A stretch of 64,000 nt of DNA, from contig CAJNOI010000074.1 in the NCBI GenBank assembly GCA_905250115.1, forward strand, positions 278,527-342,526, given 5' to 3'. Both the position numbers and the translations under genes were made by a program. This DNA is from Adineta steineri. Taxonomy: Eukaryota; Rotifera; Eurotatoria; Adinetida; Adinetidae. Below, piece by piece: positions 22,986-34,286 of the stretch. Positions within the stretch are counted from its first letter, which is position 1. Each line of letters starts with the position of its first letter. The notes below the pieces were generated by a model that saw nothing but the letters and a program-made list of their open reading frames with translations, searched no databases and was not told the DNA's origin.

Positions 22986-25689
22986 ATGACATCGATGAAC
23001 AGCTTAACATCATTTTTGATGTTAATTTATATTCTTATTATTTTTTCATTTTTCATTAATTTAACAAATGCTCAAGGTAAGTGTATATAGTAGATAATCT
23101 TTAAAAAAAAATTGTATTTATTCTTAACGTAGTATGCACGCCGGATGTATGTAATAAGCATGGTACATGCATTCCGAATACATCAAATTCATTTACTTGT
23201 CAATGTGATTCGGGTTTTGCCGGACCGACATGTAATCAAGGTAGTTTAATTTGAATGTATAAAGAAAAACGTTCAAACTTCTCTAATTAGAATTAGATGA
23301 ATGTGCATCAAATCCATGTGCGAATAATGGCACATGTACGGACTTAGAGAATGGTTTTCTTTGCCATTGTTTGCCTGGATGGAATGGTACTTTATGTACA
23401 GAAGCGAAGAGTAGGTTGATTTGAATTATAATAAGAGAATAAAAATTGTTTTGTTTTTCTCCCTAAATATCAGATCCATGTCAATCATCACCATGTGGTT
23501 CACTTGGAAAATGTATTGCAACTAATCAAGCACAAATACCTTACTATTGTCAATGTTCCGATGGACAAAATACAATGTTTAAATGTGCTGATCCAAGTAA
23601 ATTAAGTTACAGAAAAGAAAAACCCAATAATTATTTTCTGTTTAAGATCCATGTCTACCTAATCCATGTGGACCAGGAGAATGTGAGATAACTACGAATT
23701 TACTCAATGGTTATATATGTCGATGTTTCGATGGTACTATTCAAATGACAAATTGTTCTGTACCAACAAGTAAATTATGAAGTTTATTTTTGTTCAAAAA
23801 GTAAATATCTTTTTTTTCTCTAGATCCATGTATAACAATGCCTTGTGGGGCACAAGGACGATGTTTAGCATTAGAAGCAGCACCGAAAGGATATATGTGT
23901 ATGTGTCAAGTTGATGGTGTATCTTATACAACTATTGATACATGTCCAAGTAAGAATTTTTATTTGATGCAATCTTATTTTAAGTATTTAATATAGCAAC
24001 AAGTTCATTTTGTACACATATGACTTGTAAAAATGGTGGTATATGTGTACCATTTTCATCTGATGAACCATCGTGTAGTATTGATCAAATTGGTTCAACT
24101 TGTTGTCAATGTAAATAAAATATTTAGAAAAATTAAATTTAAATAATTTGATTTATATATTTAAGGTCCACCGAATTTTACTGGTTTACGTTGTGAACAA
24201 GGTTTATTTTTATTCTTAAGAATAGATTAGAAGAAAAATTATTTTTTTTCTAGAAGTTGATTTTTGTTCATCAAATCCATGTAAAGATAATGGACGTTGT
24301 TTATCAGAGAAATCTGGTTATCGATGTCAATGTTACGAAGGATATATAGGAGTAAATTGCGATGGTAATAAAAATACATCTCATTTAAACATAAATCAAT
24401 ATATATTATTTAGTTCATGTAACAAGTTCAGGTTGTTCATCAAATCCATGTACTGTTGGTATTTGTTATCAATTAAATCAAAAAGGAGATTCCTATGTAT
24501 GTATATGTCCCGATGGTACACTTAATCTTTCATGTAATTCAACTACGAGTATGTTAATATTAAATTTCATTTCATAATCTGTTTATAAAAATAAATTCTA
24601 GATTCAACACAAAATAATTTTACTATACCGCCTCTCTTAATACAATCTACAACTCCAATAGATTCATCGACAACGAGTAGTAATGTAAAATATCGTGGTG
24701 GAGCGAGTATAAATATAATTTCTCCGGTTGCAACATGTAATCCAATAGAAAAAGATGTTTGTAATGGTGGACAATGTATATTAACTGATACAGGTGTAAA
24801 TACTTGTCGTTGTCGTGAAGGTTACACGGGTGCATATTGTGAAAGCAGTTGAGTATTAAATTTCAAATATTATTTTGTTATACAATCTTTTTTTTTCTAT
24901 TAGATATTAATGAATGTGCGTCAAATCCTTGGTAATATATTTTTTTGGTTAGATTCTATGAATAATGGTAATTGTTTTCGTTTAGTATGGGTGGTGGAAC
25001 ATGTTATGATCTTGTTAATGCATATGCATGTTTTTGTCCTGATCGAATATTTCGACCACAATGTAATACTTCATCATCATCATCATCAAATGAATGTCTT
25101 TGTCGTAATGGAGGTAAATGTTATACAAATTCAGTTGGTAGCCAACTTTGTCAATGTGTAAATGGATTTACCGGACCATTGTGCGAAATATCAATTAGTA
25201 AATTTTAGAATAGAAATCAAATTTAGTAAATTCAATTTTCTCTTTAGCTGCTCGTCCGAAATCTGGTCAATCAAGTTGTAGTCAATTATCATGTCAAAAT
25301 GGTGGTAAATGTCAAGAACAAGGTTCGAATATGATTTGTGTGTGTAAACCAGGTTATTCTGGTCAACGATGCGAAACAGGTATAAATAATTGAATTATGT
25401 ATAGTTTTATGCAAATAATTATGATCTTTGTTTTAGAATATTTCCGTTGTCAAGGTAATGGTCGATTTACTGATGTATCAAATTGCAAACAAGGACGTTA
25501 TTTTGAATGTGTATATTTTGGACAATGTAAGTTAAATAAATAAATAAATTGAAAATCTAAACTTGATTTTATTTTTTAGTTGATTTAAATTTACCAAATG
25601 GAATACTTTATAGTCGTAGTTGTCCACCTGGCCTTTTGTTTAATACATTAAATGATCGATGCGATTATCCAAGTGTTGTACAATGTTAA
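22986..25689 (+). CDS. Secreted multi-EGF protein with C-terminal chitin-binding (peritrophin-A) domain
   Basis: Sixteen exons join in phase to 634 residues: 22986-23076, 23133-23240, 23291-23410, 23474-23596, 23647-23769, 23824-23949, 23997-24110, 24166-24201, 24254-24364, 24414-24548, 24602-24847, 24904-24931, 24986-25197, 25248-25379, 25437-25526, 25580-25689. A signal peptide ([19 protein letters not shown]) is followed by about twelve EGF-like modules, mostly one per exon with phase-1 borders; two begin with calcium-binding-type starts ([18 protein letters not shown]). The last two exons encode a six-Cys CBM14/peritrophin-A domain (FRCQGNGRF ... [18 protein letters not shown] ... VVQC). 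There is no transmembrane segment, so the product is probably extracellular and attached to chitinous material such as cuticle, trophi or eggshell. One exon is only 28 nt. The exact role is unknown. Confidence 0.9.
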
Positions 25690-26418
25690 ACTAGCATAAT
25701 TCACTTTTTAATGGCAACAATGTATACATCTTTTTCTTTTCGACTTTTTTGTTTTGTTTTGTTTTGTTCTCGGTGCCATTTCTCTTTTATCTCACATGGT
25801 TAGACTACTATCTGTAGATCTTTATGTTTCTTCTTATTATTCTTTTCTTTTTTTGCTCAATTCTCACATATATATATATAAATGTATACAAAAGAAAAAG
25901 CAAGACATGGTTATATTAGAGAATGAACAATTTAGTTGTATTAGAATCAATGAGTTCTTCTTCTGATTCTATTTTGTGACTATCAAGATCGATAGATTGT
26001 CTTTTTTTCTTCTATACCATCTGACAATACCGGAAAGGAATCGAATGTCTATGCCTACAAGCAAGCAATATGACTGTGCAATGAGCTGATTTCCGGCTCC
26101 TTGTTGTTGTTGTTGTTGTGACTGCTTCATCAGATGACGATCAAGAAAGATACATAGAAATATATATATATATATATATATATAAGAAGAGAAACGTTAA
26201 GACGAACGTCTTTTTTTTCCGCTGAGTTAGTTCTCGAGAGATTGGATTAAGATGACTGTGCTTGTTGTAGGAAAAAAAAGGAGCTAATGTTAGCTTATCT
26301 TTTTCTAGAAAGAGACAGAGAGAAAGAAATGAGGAAGTGCTATTCTTGATGCAAGTGCATATCATTATATCACAATCGATCTTTCATAGTTTTCTATTCT
26401 TGATCAAATACAGAATGA
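25690..26418. other. Intergenic region with simple repeats
   Basis: 729 bp holding the 3'UTR of the EGF gene, short TTTTG and TTG repeats, and an (AT)n run at 26160-26184. No gene supported. Confidence 0.5.
26160..26184. repeat. (AT)n microsatellite
   Basis: Uninterrupted TA repeat of about 25 bp in the intergenic region upstream of the Ly6-like gene. Confidence 0.9.
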
Positions 26419-26948
26419 ATGTGGTCTTTAATTTTTGTCTTATTATTAATTATTAATCTTCAAAGTAACCGAAATAGATTTTTGAAAATAAATTTCTTTC
26501 GTTTTTTTATATTCATAATTTATTAGAAACCGAAGGACTTTCTTGTTATCAATGTTCAATGAGATATACTAATGAAGAATGTAATTCTAAAAATTCAACA
26601 TATGCAACTGAATGTCAACCAACATTTGATACATGTCTAACAATTGTACAAAGACCTGGTAAAATTTCTTTCATATATAAATACATACGCTAATTCTTTT
26701 TTTATATAGCTATTCTTAATCAATTATTAATTACAAAATACTGTACAAAACGTAAAGCATGTGAAAAACAATTAAATTATACTCATTCAATAGCACCATG
26801 TCGACCAAATGATGAAGGTCGTAGTTGGAGTTGTGCTACATGTTGTGGAGATCGAGATCTATGTAATTATGATGATTCAAATATTTTAAAACCTAATTTA
26901 AAAATATTATTTGTATATATCATATATTTATTGTTATTAATCAAGTAG
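26419..26948 (+). CDS. Ly6/uPAR-like three-finger protein, probably GPI-anchored
   Basis: Three exons (26419-26464, 26527-26658, 26710-26948) join in phase to 138 residues. The 46-nt first exon encodes a short signal peptide (MWSLIFVLLLIINLQ), recognised only because its phase and hydrophobicity fit the next exon. The mature protein starts LSCYQCSM and carries the Ly6 cysteine pattern, ending CATCCGDRDLCN, the diagnostic CC....CN finish. A C-terminal hydrophobic segment (LKILFVYIIYLLLLIK) after a Ser/Asn stretch fits a GPI-attachment signal. Invertebrate members such as Quiver-like proteins act at the cell surface on channels or receptors; the partner here is unknown. N-glycosylation sequons (NST, NYT) are present. 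Confidence 0.82.
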
Positions 26949-28199
26949 ATTTCTTATTTTTAATGAAATTTTTTTCATACAATTTATATGTATCACAAAA
27001 TAAAAAGCAACAGACTATTTTGTATTCGAATAGAAAAATTGATGATGATTAGATTAAGATAGAATTTCTCATTTTGTGAAGATTGAATCTTTATCAAAAA
27101 GAAAACGAGCAACGAGATGATCTACTAAGTTTTATTAATATTCCGAAGAACTTATTACTTCTACATCAACGCTAATGAAAAATACATTTTAGAATAGAAT
27201 CATGAAAGAATAATTATAAATACCATAGAGAAAAGAAGAAGAACAAATAGTGTATTTTACATAATTATTTTATATTAAAAAGAACAAACAGTTTGACTAT
27301 TATTAAAATCTGTATATTTTTTTTTTCTGTTAAAAAAATATAAATTATTTCGAGTATATTCTTAACATTTGTTTCATTAAAGAATAGAGAAAAATAAATT
27401 CGAGTATTATTAAATCTAATAGAAAAAAATATTATTTCATTATTACGGATAGACATGCACTTAAATATTTTAGATCATTTTTGTCTATATATGATGAAAA
27501 ATAAGCATGCGACATATGATTTTATTGTGAATATAAATTAGTATAATAAAGTAATCGTAGATAATGTCAGGAAATAAATTTCGGAAATGTTAATAATCTA
27601 GATAAGAAAAAAATATTGAACTATTTCTTATTTTTGTTTTGAATCATTAAGAAATATTCAATAGATCGTTTTATTTGATCATCAAAGACAAGTATCTATA
27701 AGCCGAATAATGCAGATTAAATGAGATAAATTGAACATATTCAAATTTGTTTGAACCCATGTCTAACAGAGACTAGAAAAAATAAGTAAATGTCAATTCG
27801 ACTGTTATAAGTTCACCGATAGACTTTTATCTATCCACATAAACCCTGCCTTCATTAAATTGTAACTAAGCATTATCCACATTTCACATACATGCACTAT
27901 TCAATATCAAAGTTTTACTACCAATTCGTTTTGTCCTAGCGCCTTCATCTGGATGTGGGTGTATCATGTCTATATCACCCACCCACATTCTTTTGTTGTC
28001 TGATTAGTAAAGTGTCTTGACGAAGTGAATATAGATATTATAATTATCTCTCACATGCACTCTATAGTATTCTTTCAATGTGATAATAGAAAGTGTCTTA
28101 TGAATGTCTACTTGTTGAACTATGGAAACTAAATAGCTTCATTATTTTGAAATTCCAAATAAATGCGCGTTTAATTTATTTTTGTTTTGTATAAAATTT
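26949..28199. other. Intergenic region, no supported gene
   Basis: 1.25 kb of AT-rich DNA. The only structure noticed is a short imperfect inverted repeat of GTGGGTG motifs at about 27951-27988. Confidence 0.5.
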
Positions 28200-28484
28200 A
28201 TGTCAAAAAATATTAATAACACAACTGATGGTAGTTATGAAACTGAACAATTACCAGTTAAACTTAATTTTCTTGATTGTAATTGTCAATGTTATGGAGA
28301 AAAACAAAGATTTCTACCTGATGAAAAATTCTATCCAAATATGATTCAACTACTTATTAAACCACATTATGCACTTAGTTGTACATGTCAATGTGGATTT
28401 GATAAAAAACAAATAATAAAATTTTCAACTGATACCGGGATTTTACGATTTAATCAAGTAAATAATATGAAAAGTACATTTTAA
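28200..28484 (+). CDS. Small hypothetical protein with paired Cys clusters
   Basis: A 94-residue ORF starting at the first ATG of the frame. It has two CxCxC clusters (LDCNCQCYG near residue 28 and LSCTCQCGF near residue 67), which could bind metal or form disulfides, and no signal peptide or membrane segment. Its stop lies 15 bp from the stop of convergent malonyl-CoA decarboxylase, so the transcripts must overlap at their 3' ends. Codon use and length are compatible with a real gene, but no family was recognised and an upstream exon may be missing. Confidence 0.5.
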   Translation: MSKNINNTTDGSYETEQLPVKLNFLDCNCQCYGEKQRFLPDEKFYPNMIQLLIKPHYALSCTCQCGFDKKQIIKFSTDTGILRFNQVNNMKSTF

Positions 28485-28499
28485 AAATAGAAATCGAAT

Positions 28500-30160
28500 T
28501 TAAAGTAATTTTGAAACTTGTTCATCAATTTGTATTGTTTTTTTATCAATATAATCAATACTATTCTGATCAATTTTAACGAAATCATAATAACGATAAT
28601 TAACCATAATTGATAAAGATTGTTTCCAGCCTCGTTGACTACGATCAGCTAACCAATTTAATCGCCAAATAACTGCACCATTACGTAAATGAAAATTCGC
28701 AACAGGATCACGTGCATAACCTGTACGAGGATGTTTAATTTGAGTTAAATAATATGCACAAAGATGCATTAAAATTGGTTGAATTTTATTCAGAATTTCT
28801 TCATCTAAATGCCAAGTTGTTGTTGATGTTAGAAATGAATTAAGCCATGAACGAGTTTCAGAGGAAATTAATGACGTTGAAGAAGAATTTAATTCTTCCA
28901 TAAGCCATTTACGAAAATCTAAATGAAAAGATATATTTAGAAAAAAAATTCTTGATTAGTAGGTTTTACCAGGTATTGGAGAAAGTGATGAGAATTTTTC
29001 TAATTGTGGATGTTCGACTTGTAATTGTCGAACACAACGTTTAATTAATGAATTACCCAATTCAATACCTTTAAGACCTATATATAAATCAAGATAGTTT
29101 ATTTCTTTTGAAAATGTATTCTGTTAGAACTTACCAGCTTGTGTTGAAGAAATTGAGTAAAAAATTGCTGAATTAATTAATGATTCATTTTCCTTTTGAA
29201 TTTCTTCAGATTTATTCGATGTAGGAGAAACTCGTTTTAAAACTATACAGAGAAATTTATTTTTATATATATAATTAAATTAAATATATTAACTAGTTTG
29301 AATTGAATCAGATATATCATCCATTAATGCAACATGTAAAATAACTAAAGGATCATTTGGCATCATATGATGAGTATAAGCAAAACATCGACTAAATAAT
29401 TACAAAAAACATATTATAGGATAATATTTTATTTTATTTTACCGATAAGGTCCTAAACGTTGTTTTAAATCTGTCCATGTTCGAATAGGATGTACTGCTT
29501 CATATTCAGATATACGTTGAACTATTATTAGTATTAAAATATTTCGTATTTAACTATCTAAATTTTACCAATTTCACAAGGACTCTGCCATGTAATACGT
29601 TCAACTTTAAGTAAACCTGTTGTAAACCAAGTTGCAAGTAAATCTTGAAGATTATCACTCATTCGTTTAGCATAATCTGGTGAGTCTAAAATTATTTACT
29701 ATATACATAGAAATAATAACGAACATAAAAAAGAATTTTGATTCAAACCCATTTCAGGAAGAAATCTTAGTAAATCAGCACGGAGATGAACAAGTGAACG
29801 AACACCATCAGGTTGTCGTCCAATAAGACGAAATAATTGTGCATATTTTGGTTCTGAACATGTATGAATTCGTTCACAGTTTTTAATAAAATCTGATGAT
29901 GTCATTCGTTGAATCTACTATGAAACAAGACAATGAAATCGATTGATTCTTTTGGGAAAAAAGAAAACCTGCGATGTAACTTCTTCTTGATCTGGATGAT
30001 AAGCTTTTGCAATATGATCAAGAATAGCTATTTTATCATGTTTAGCACTCGTATTATATTGTTGAAGAAGTGTTTCAATTTTTTTATATGCTAATATTGG
30101 ACTACGTGTACCCAAATAAAAGATTTCATTCATCAACGGTCGGACTATTTTAGATATCAT
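28500..30160 (-). CDS. MLYCD: Malonyl-CoA decarboxylase
   Basis: Converts malonyl-CoA to acetyl-CoA and CO2, controlling fatty-acid oxidation in mitochondria, peroxisomes and cytosol. Eight exons (29969-30160, 29749-29914, 29569-29685, 29443-29521, 29294-29391, 29135-29242, 28970-29077, 28500-28918) join to 428 residues. Family blocks include [78 protein letters not shown] (conserved Ser) and [22 protein letters not shown] (conserved His). The first residues are short and basic, consistent with a mitochondrial presequence. The protein ends SKLL rather than a terminal SKL, so the peroxisomal PTS1 of the vertebrate enzyme is not conserved. A 3' splice site lies just upstream of the chosen ATG, so a 5'UTR intron is likely. 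Confidence 0.93.
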
Positions 30161-30210
30161 ATCTGAAAGAAAACAGATCTTATCTTCAATAATAGAATAT
30201 TCTCATAAAT

Positions 30211-30274
30211 CTTGAGGGTGTGGGTATCGGTGTGCGAGAGGATGAACCCTCAACACCTACCCACACTCTCAAAG
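30211..30274. repeat. Short inverted repeat (GTGTGGGTA arms)
   Basis: 64 bp with arms CTTGAGGGTGTGGGTA and (complement of the right end) CTTTGAGAGTGTGGGTA, giving a hairpin of about 16 bp with two mismatches and an extra internal GGTG/CACC pairing. It lies about 50 bp upstream of the malonyl-CoA decarboxylase start. It may be a degenerate MITE end pair; no duplication of flanking sequence was seen. Confidence 0.5.
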
Positions 30275-30328
30275 ATGAATAGGGAAGAATGGATTCAATG
30301 AAGTACAAAAAAATCTGATTCGATTAGA

Positions 30329-30490
30329 CTAGTGGCGTAACCAGAAATTGACGGATGGGTTGGCGCCGCTCTACCGATTTCCAAAATACTATATATGGAA
30401 AAGCCGGTTTTTCAAATGACCGGTGAGCGGGCGAATGGGTCTGGTGTGTAAGCGGCGCCTACCCATGCCATACTCTGGCTACGCCACTAG
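30329..30490. mobile_element. MITE-like element with target-site duplication
   Basis: 162 bp bounded by CTAGTGGCGTAACCAGA and its near-complement TCTGGCTACGCCACTAG, flanked on both sides by ATTAGA (30323-30328 and 30491-30496). The interior is GC-rich compared with its surroundings and contains inverted GGCGCC-type blocks. It is non-coding, so it depends on a transposase elsewhere. The termini resemble those of the 15433 element (TGGCG/CGCCA), but the interiors differ. Confidence 0.75.
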
Positions 30491-30708
30491 ATTAGATCTC
30501 CTATTTCAACCTGGAAATATAATAGAAACTAATCAATTGTTTTGCATATATCTTAAATAAAAATTCAGTTTATTAATATATAATGAAAGTTAAATATTAT
30601 CACATGATATAATAAAAATGCAATTAGTAAAATTTCCATTGTAAGAGATTAAAGCGATTATAGATGAGAAAAAGGAAAACGGTGTATATCAAAAATGTAA
30701 CTGAGATT

Positions 30709-32623
30709 TCACAGTGGACTTTGATTTGTAAATTGATTTTTCGGTGGTTTTTTTCCAATACAAAATACATTAAAACCAATACTCATTAAATGATCATGAT
30801 CAAGTACAAGTCGTCCATCGAATATAAACGATGGTTTTTGCATTGTACTATAGATTAATTCATAATCTAATTTCTAAAAAGGCAAAATTAAATAAATAAA
30901 GGTAAACAAATAAGTATAAACTTACTGCAAATTCATCCCATTCAGTACAAACAACAATTGCATGAGAATCTTTCGCTGCTTCATATGGTTCATTCGCAAT
31001 TTGAACATGATCATTTACTAAAGTTAAATTATATTTATGAGTATTTCTCAAAATATTCTCTTACAATCTCTTTCAGTTGAACCCGTTTGTTCCGATAAAT
31101 CAAGATAAATTCTATCTGATGATACTTTTGGATCATAAATATGTAATGATGCACCTTCATCTATTAAATATCGACACACATAAATACTCGATGATTCTCT
31201 TAAAAAGTAAAATAAATGGTTGTGTACTTCAATGGAAAATAATTACCGAGTATCCGCAGTATCTTTTTTAAAAGCAAAACCAAAAATAGCTATTTTTTTC
31301 CCACTAACACTTCCAAATAAATTCTGAACAATCATTTGTGCAAAACGTTCACGTTGCCAATCATTAATTTTAATAACTTGTAGCCAATATTGTGCAACTG
31401 GTTCAAGTTTTAATGATTCAGCCAAATAAATTAAATTATAGATATCTTTTTGAAAACAACTACCACCAAAACCTTTTTGTAAATAATACAATAATATTTA
31501 AAAAAAACAAAAAGAAAATTATTCTTCTTACCTATACTAGCATTAAGAAATTTATTTCCAATACGTGAATCAAGTCCAACAGCTTTTGCGACTTCACTTA
31601 CAGATGCACCTGTTGCTTCACAAACTGCTGATATTGTATTAATACTTGATATACGTTGTGCTAAAAATGCATTAGCTACTAATTTCGATAATTCTGATGA
31701 CCATGTATTTGTTGTAAGAATTTTTTCTTTTGGTACCCAATGTTCATAGATCCATGAAAGTTTTTTAATTGCTAATGAACCTTCAACAGTTTCATCACCA
31801 CCAATTAAAACACGATCCGGTGCTAATAGATCATGAATAGCTGAACCTTCAGCTAGAAATTCTGGATTAGAAAGAACTTGATAATTAACACCACGATGTT
31901 TATTAGTTTTCAATATTGTTTTTATTGATTCACATGCTTTTACCGGCACTGTAGATTTTTCAACAACAATTTTATCTGTTTTGGATATATGAGCGATTTG
32001 TCGAGCAGCTTCTTCAACATATCGTAAATCAGCAGCTCGTCCCTATGTAAAAAAAGTAAACTTTTAAATTTATATATATGTTAATAGTCAATTATTCAAC
32101 TGACAGTACCGAAACCATAAGATTTTGTAGGTGTATGAACACTAATAAAAATTAGATCAGCTTCTTGTATTGATTTTTCTATATCAGTTGAGAAAAATAA
32201 ATTTCTATTACGAATTTTTCGAACAATTTCATCTAATCCTGGCTAGAAAAACAAAATTCATACTAAAGAATAATAATAAATAGTTTACTTCAAATATTGG
32301 TAGAGCATCGGAATTCCAACCAGCTATACGTTCAGAACTTATATCAACTACAGTTACTTGAATATTAGGACATTTACTAGCAATTATTGCACAAGTTGGA
32401 CCTCCAACATATCCAGCACCTAAGAGAAATTATTTTTGTCAAATAATTTTTTAATTTATTAGAAAAGATTTTCTTTACCAATACAACAAATTCGTAATTG
32501 TGGTTTATTTAAACGAATATTGGAAATATCATGGGCTAAAACAAATTTTTTTTGTTTATGATATTTACGTAAGAAAATCTTACTTATATGACTTGGTAAG
32601 ATGTCGGAATGGCTAGTGCTCAT
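30709..32623 (-). CDS. UGDH: UDP-glucose 6-dehydrogenase
   Basis: Oxidises UDP-glucose to UDP-glucuronate with two NAD, supplying glycosaminoglycan synthesis and glucuronidation. Eight exons (32479-32623, 32289-32419, 32105-32242, 31532-32042, 31247-31472, 31065-31198, 30926-31017, 30709-30873) join to 513 residues. The NAD-binding GAGYVGGPT spans the first junction; [54 protein letters not shown], the catalytic Cys in [27 protein letters not shown] and KLDYELIY ... FIFDGR follow in the family's order. About 45 extra residues precede the Rossmann fold. The start was set at 32623, just after a likely 5'UTR acceptor. The length is close to the usual 490-500. Confidence 0.96.
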
Positions 32624-34286
32624 ACTTATTTTCGAAGTAGATCTAAAATTTAAGTAACCAGAAATAATATTGTATTCATGATATAATATTATCATACATA
32701 AAGAACAAAAATATGTGAAATCAACTGTGACGATAAAACGAATGGCATAAATCATTCATTTTCTTTCTCATTCGTTTGTATTATATTATGATAATAAGCA
32801 AGGCCTTTTCTTTGTTCAATAAATCATTTGACATAAATGACTACTAAGAAAAAATGAGTATTAATACTCTATGCAAAATCTTATGTACATATATATTATG
32901 AATGAGAATATTACTATAGAAAAATGAATAGACCAATGAACTGTAGATCCCTAAGATGTCACCTATAGATTTAAGAATATTAAAAAAAATGAATTGATTT
33001 TTCCAAATATAATATTCGAGGGAAAACGCGCATATATTCAGTAAAACAATACAAATAGTTAACATATTGACAATAACATCGAAAGAGAATGCAATACATT
33101 AAACAAAAAGAAAAACAATATGCAGAAAATTAAAATCCAGCTGACTCCAATGTATTCCAGTCATATAAAGCATGTGCTTAAAATTGTCTATCAATCATGA
33201 AAGCCATTTTCATACTTACGGGAAGTTATTTAGAAGTCAATCGAAATTAGGAATGCTTCTTGTTCATTTAAAGTTCTATGATATTTAAATCCATAGACAA
33301 TAATCATAAAACAAGTACTGATTCTACTGACTTCTCAGCTTCTGATATAGTCCGTAAAAAGTCAGTAAAGATAACTTGATCTTCCGTAAAGCAACAATTA
33401 TTAAAACACGAAGACAAATATTAGGATAATATATAATCCTGATTGATGATTATCAAGAGATCTAACGCTACCTGGAATGATTCATGTTTAAATACGATCC
33501 CTTAAATTATAATCGTTTTTTTTCTCTGTTTGATATACAGTCAATATTTGTCTTGTTTTAATGCATCAATAAGTAAATTAATTCTTGCAAGTATAATTTA
33601 TATTTATTGTAGAAAAAAATAGTTTAATTACGAATGAATATTATATGAGACAAACAAGCAAAAAAAAGAGCAATTTATGAACAGAAGAATTAGATAATCA
33701 TACCAAACAAGATTCACACGATTCAAAACACAACAACAGAAGTGACAACTGTCTGTATGCTTCTTTTGAAGTAATATGAAGAGAGAGAGAGAGAGAGAGA
33801 AAGAGAAAAAAAACGAATAAGCTACTTAAATGGCTCTTTTATATATGTATATATAAATTAATAATAATAATAAAAAAAAAATGAAGAGACAGACAAAAAA
33901 AATAGTGGCAGATAATAATAGACCAAATAAAAAAAAACAATCTAGTCTAATATTGTTTGCTTCTTCATATTGTATATTAAATTAGTGGAAGAAGAAAGAT
34001 TTATCGTAAAATAATAAAGAATATCGGTTATACTGAATAGTCTTGTGAGTGAAAATGATTATGGAATTTCTCCTGAGAAGAAGAAAATAAAAAAGAAAGA
34101 GAAAATCGACTTCTTATAATCAATAACTATATAATTAAAGTTGTACACACACGAAAGAATCATTCAGTTGACGTTCATTCACATGCAAACACAATACCAA
34201 AAAAATGAAAACCATCTGACATACATCACATACACTACTGTAATTCTAATCTTAATTATTATTTTGATTTTCAAATATGTATGTTG
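32624..34286. other. Intergenic region, no supported gene
   Basis: 1.66 kb containing the promoter side of UGDH and the 3' side of the next minus-strand gene. AT-rich, with a (GA)n microsatellite at 33781-33800. The minus ORFs at 32844-33065 and 34271-34477 are low-complexity or shadow frames. Confidence 0.5.
33781..33800. repeat. (GA)n microsatellite
   Basis: Ten tandem GA units followed by purine-rich sequence, downstream of the large minus-strand gene. Confidence 0.9.

Larger units (their letters stand above)
30161..30708. other. Intergenic region with two short inverted-repeat elements
   Basis: 548 bp between the start of malonyl-CoA decarboxylase and the stop of UDP-glucose dehydrogenase (same strand). 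It holds the elements at 30211-30274 and 30329-30490; otherwise AT-rich sequence without a gene. Confidence 0.6.

Noticed and set aside
28500-28514. SKL in malonyl-CoA decarboxylase as a peroxisomal signal
   Set aside because: It is followed by one more Leu before the stop, and alignment shows it matches an upstream position of the vertebrate tail, so it is coincidental.
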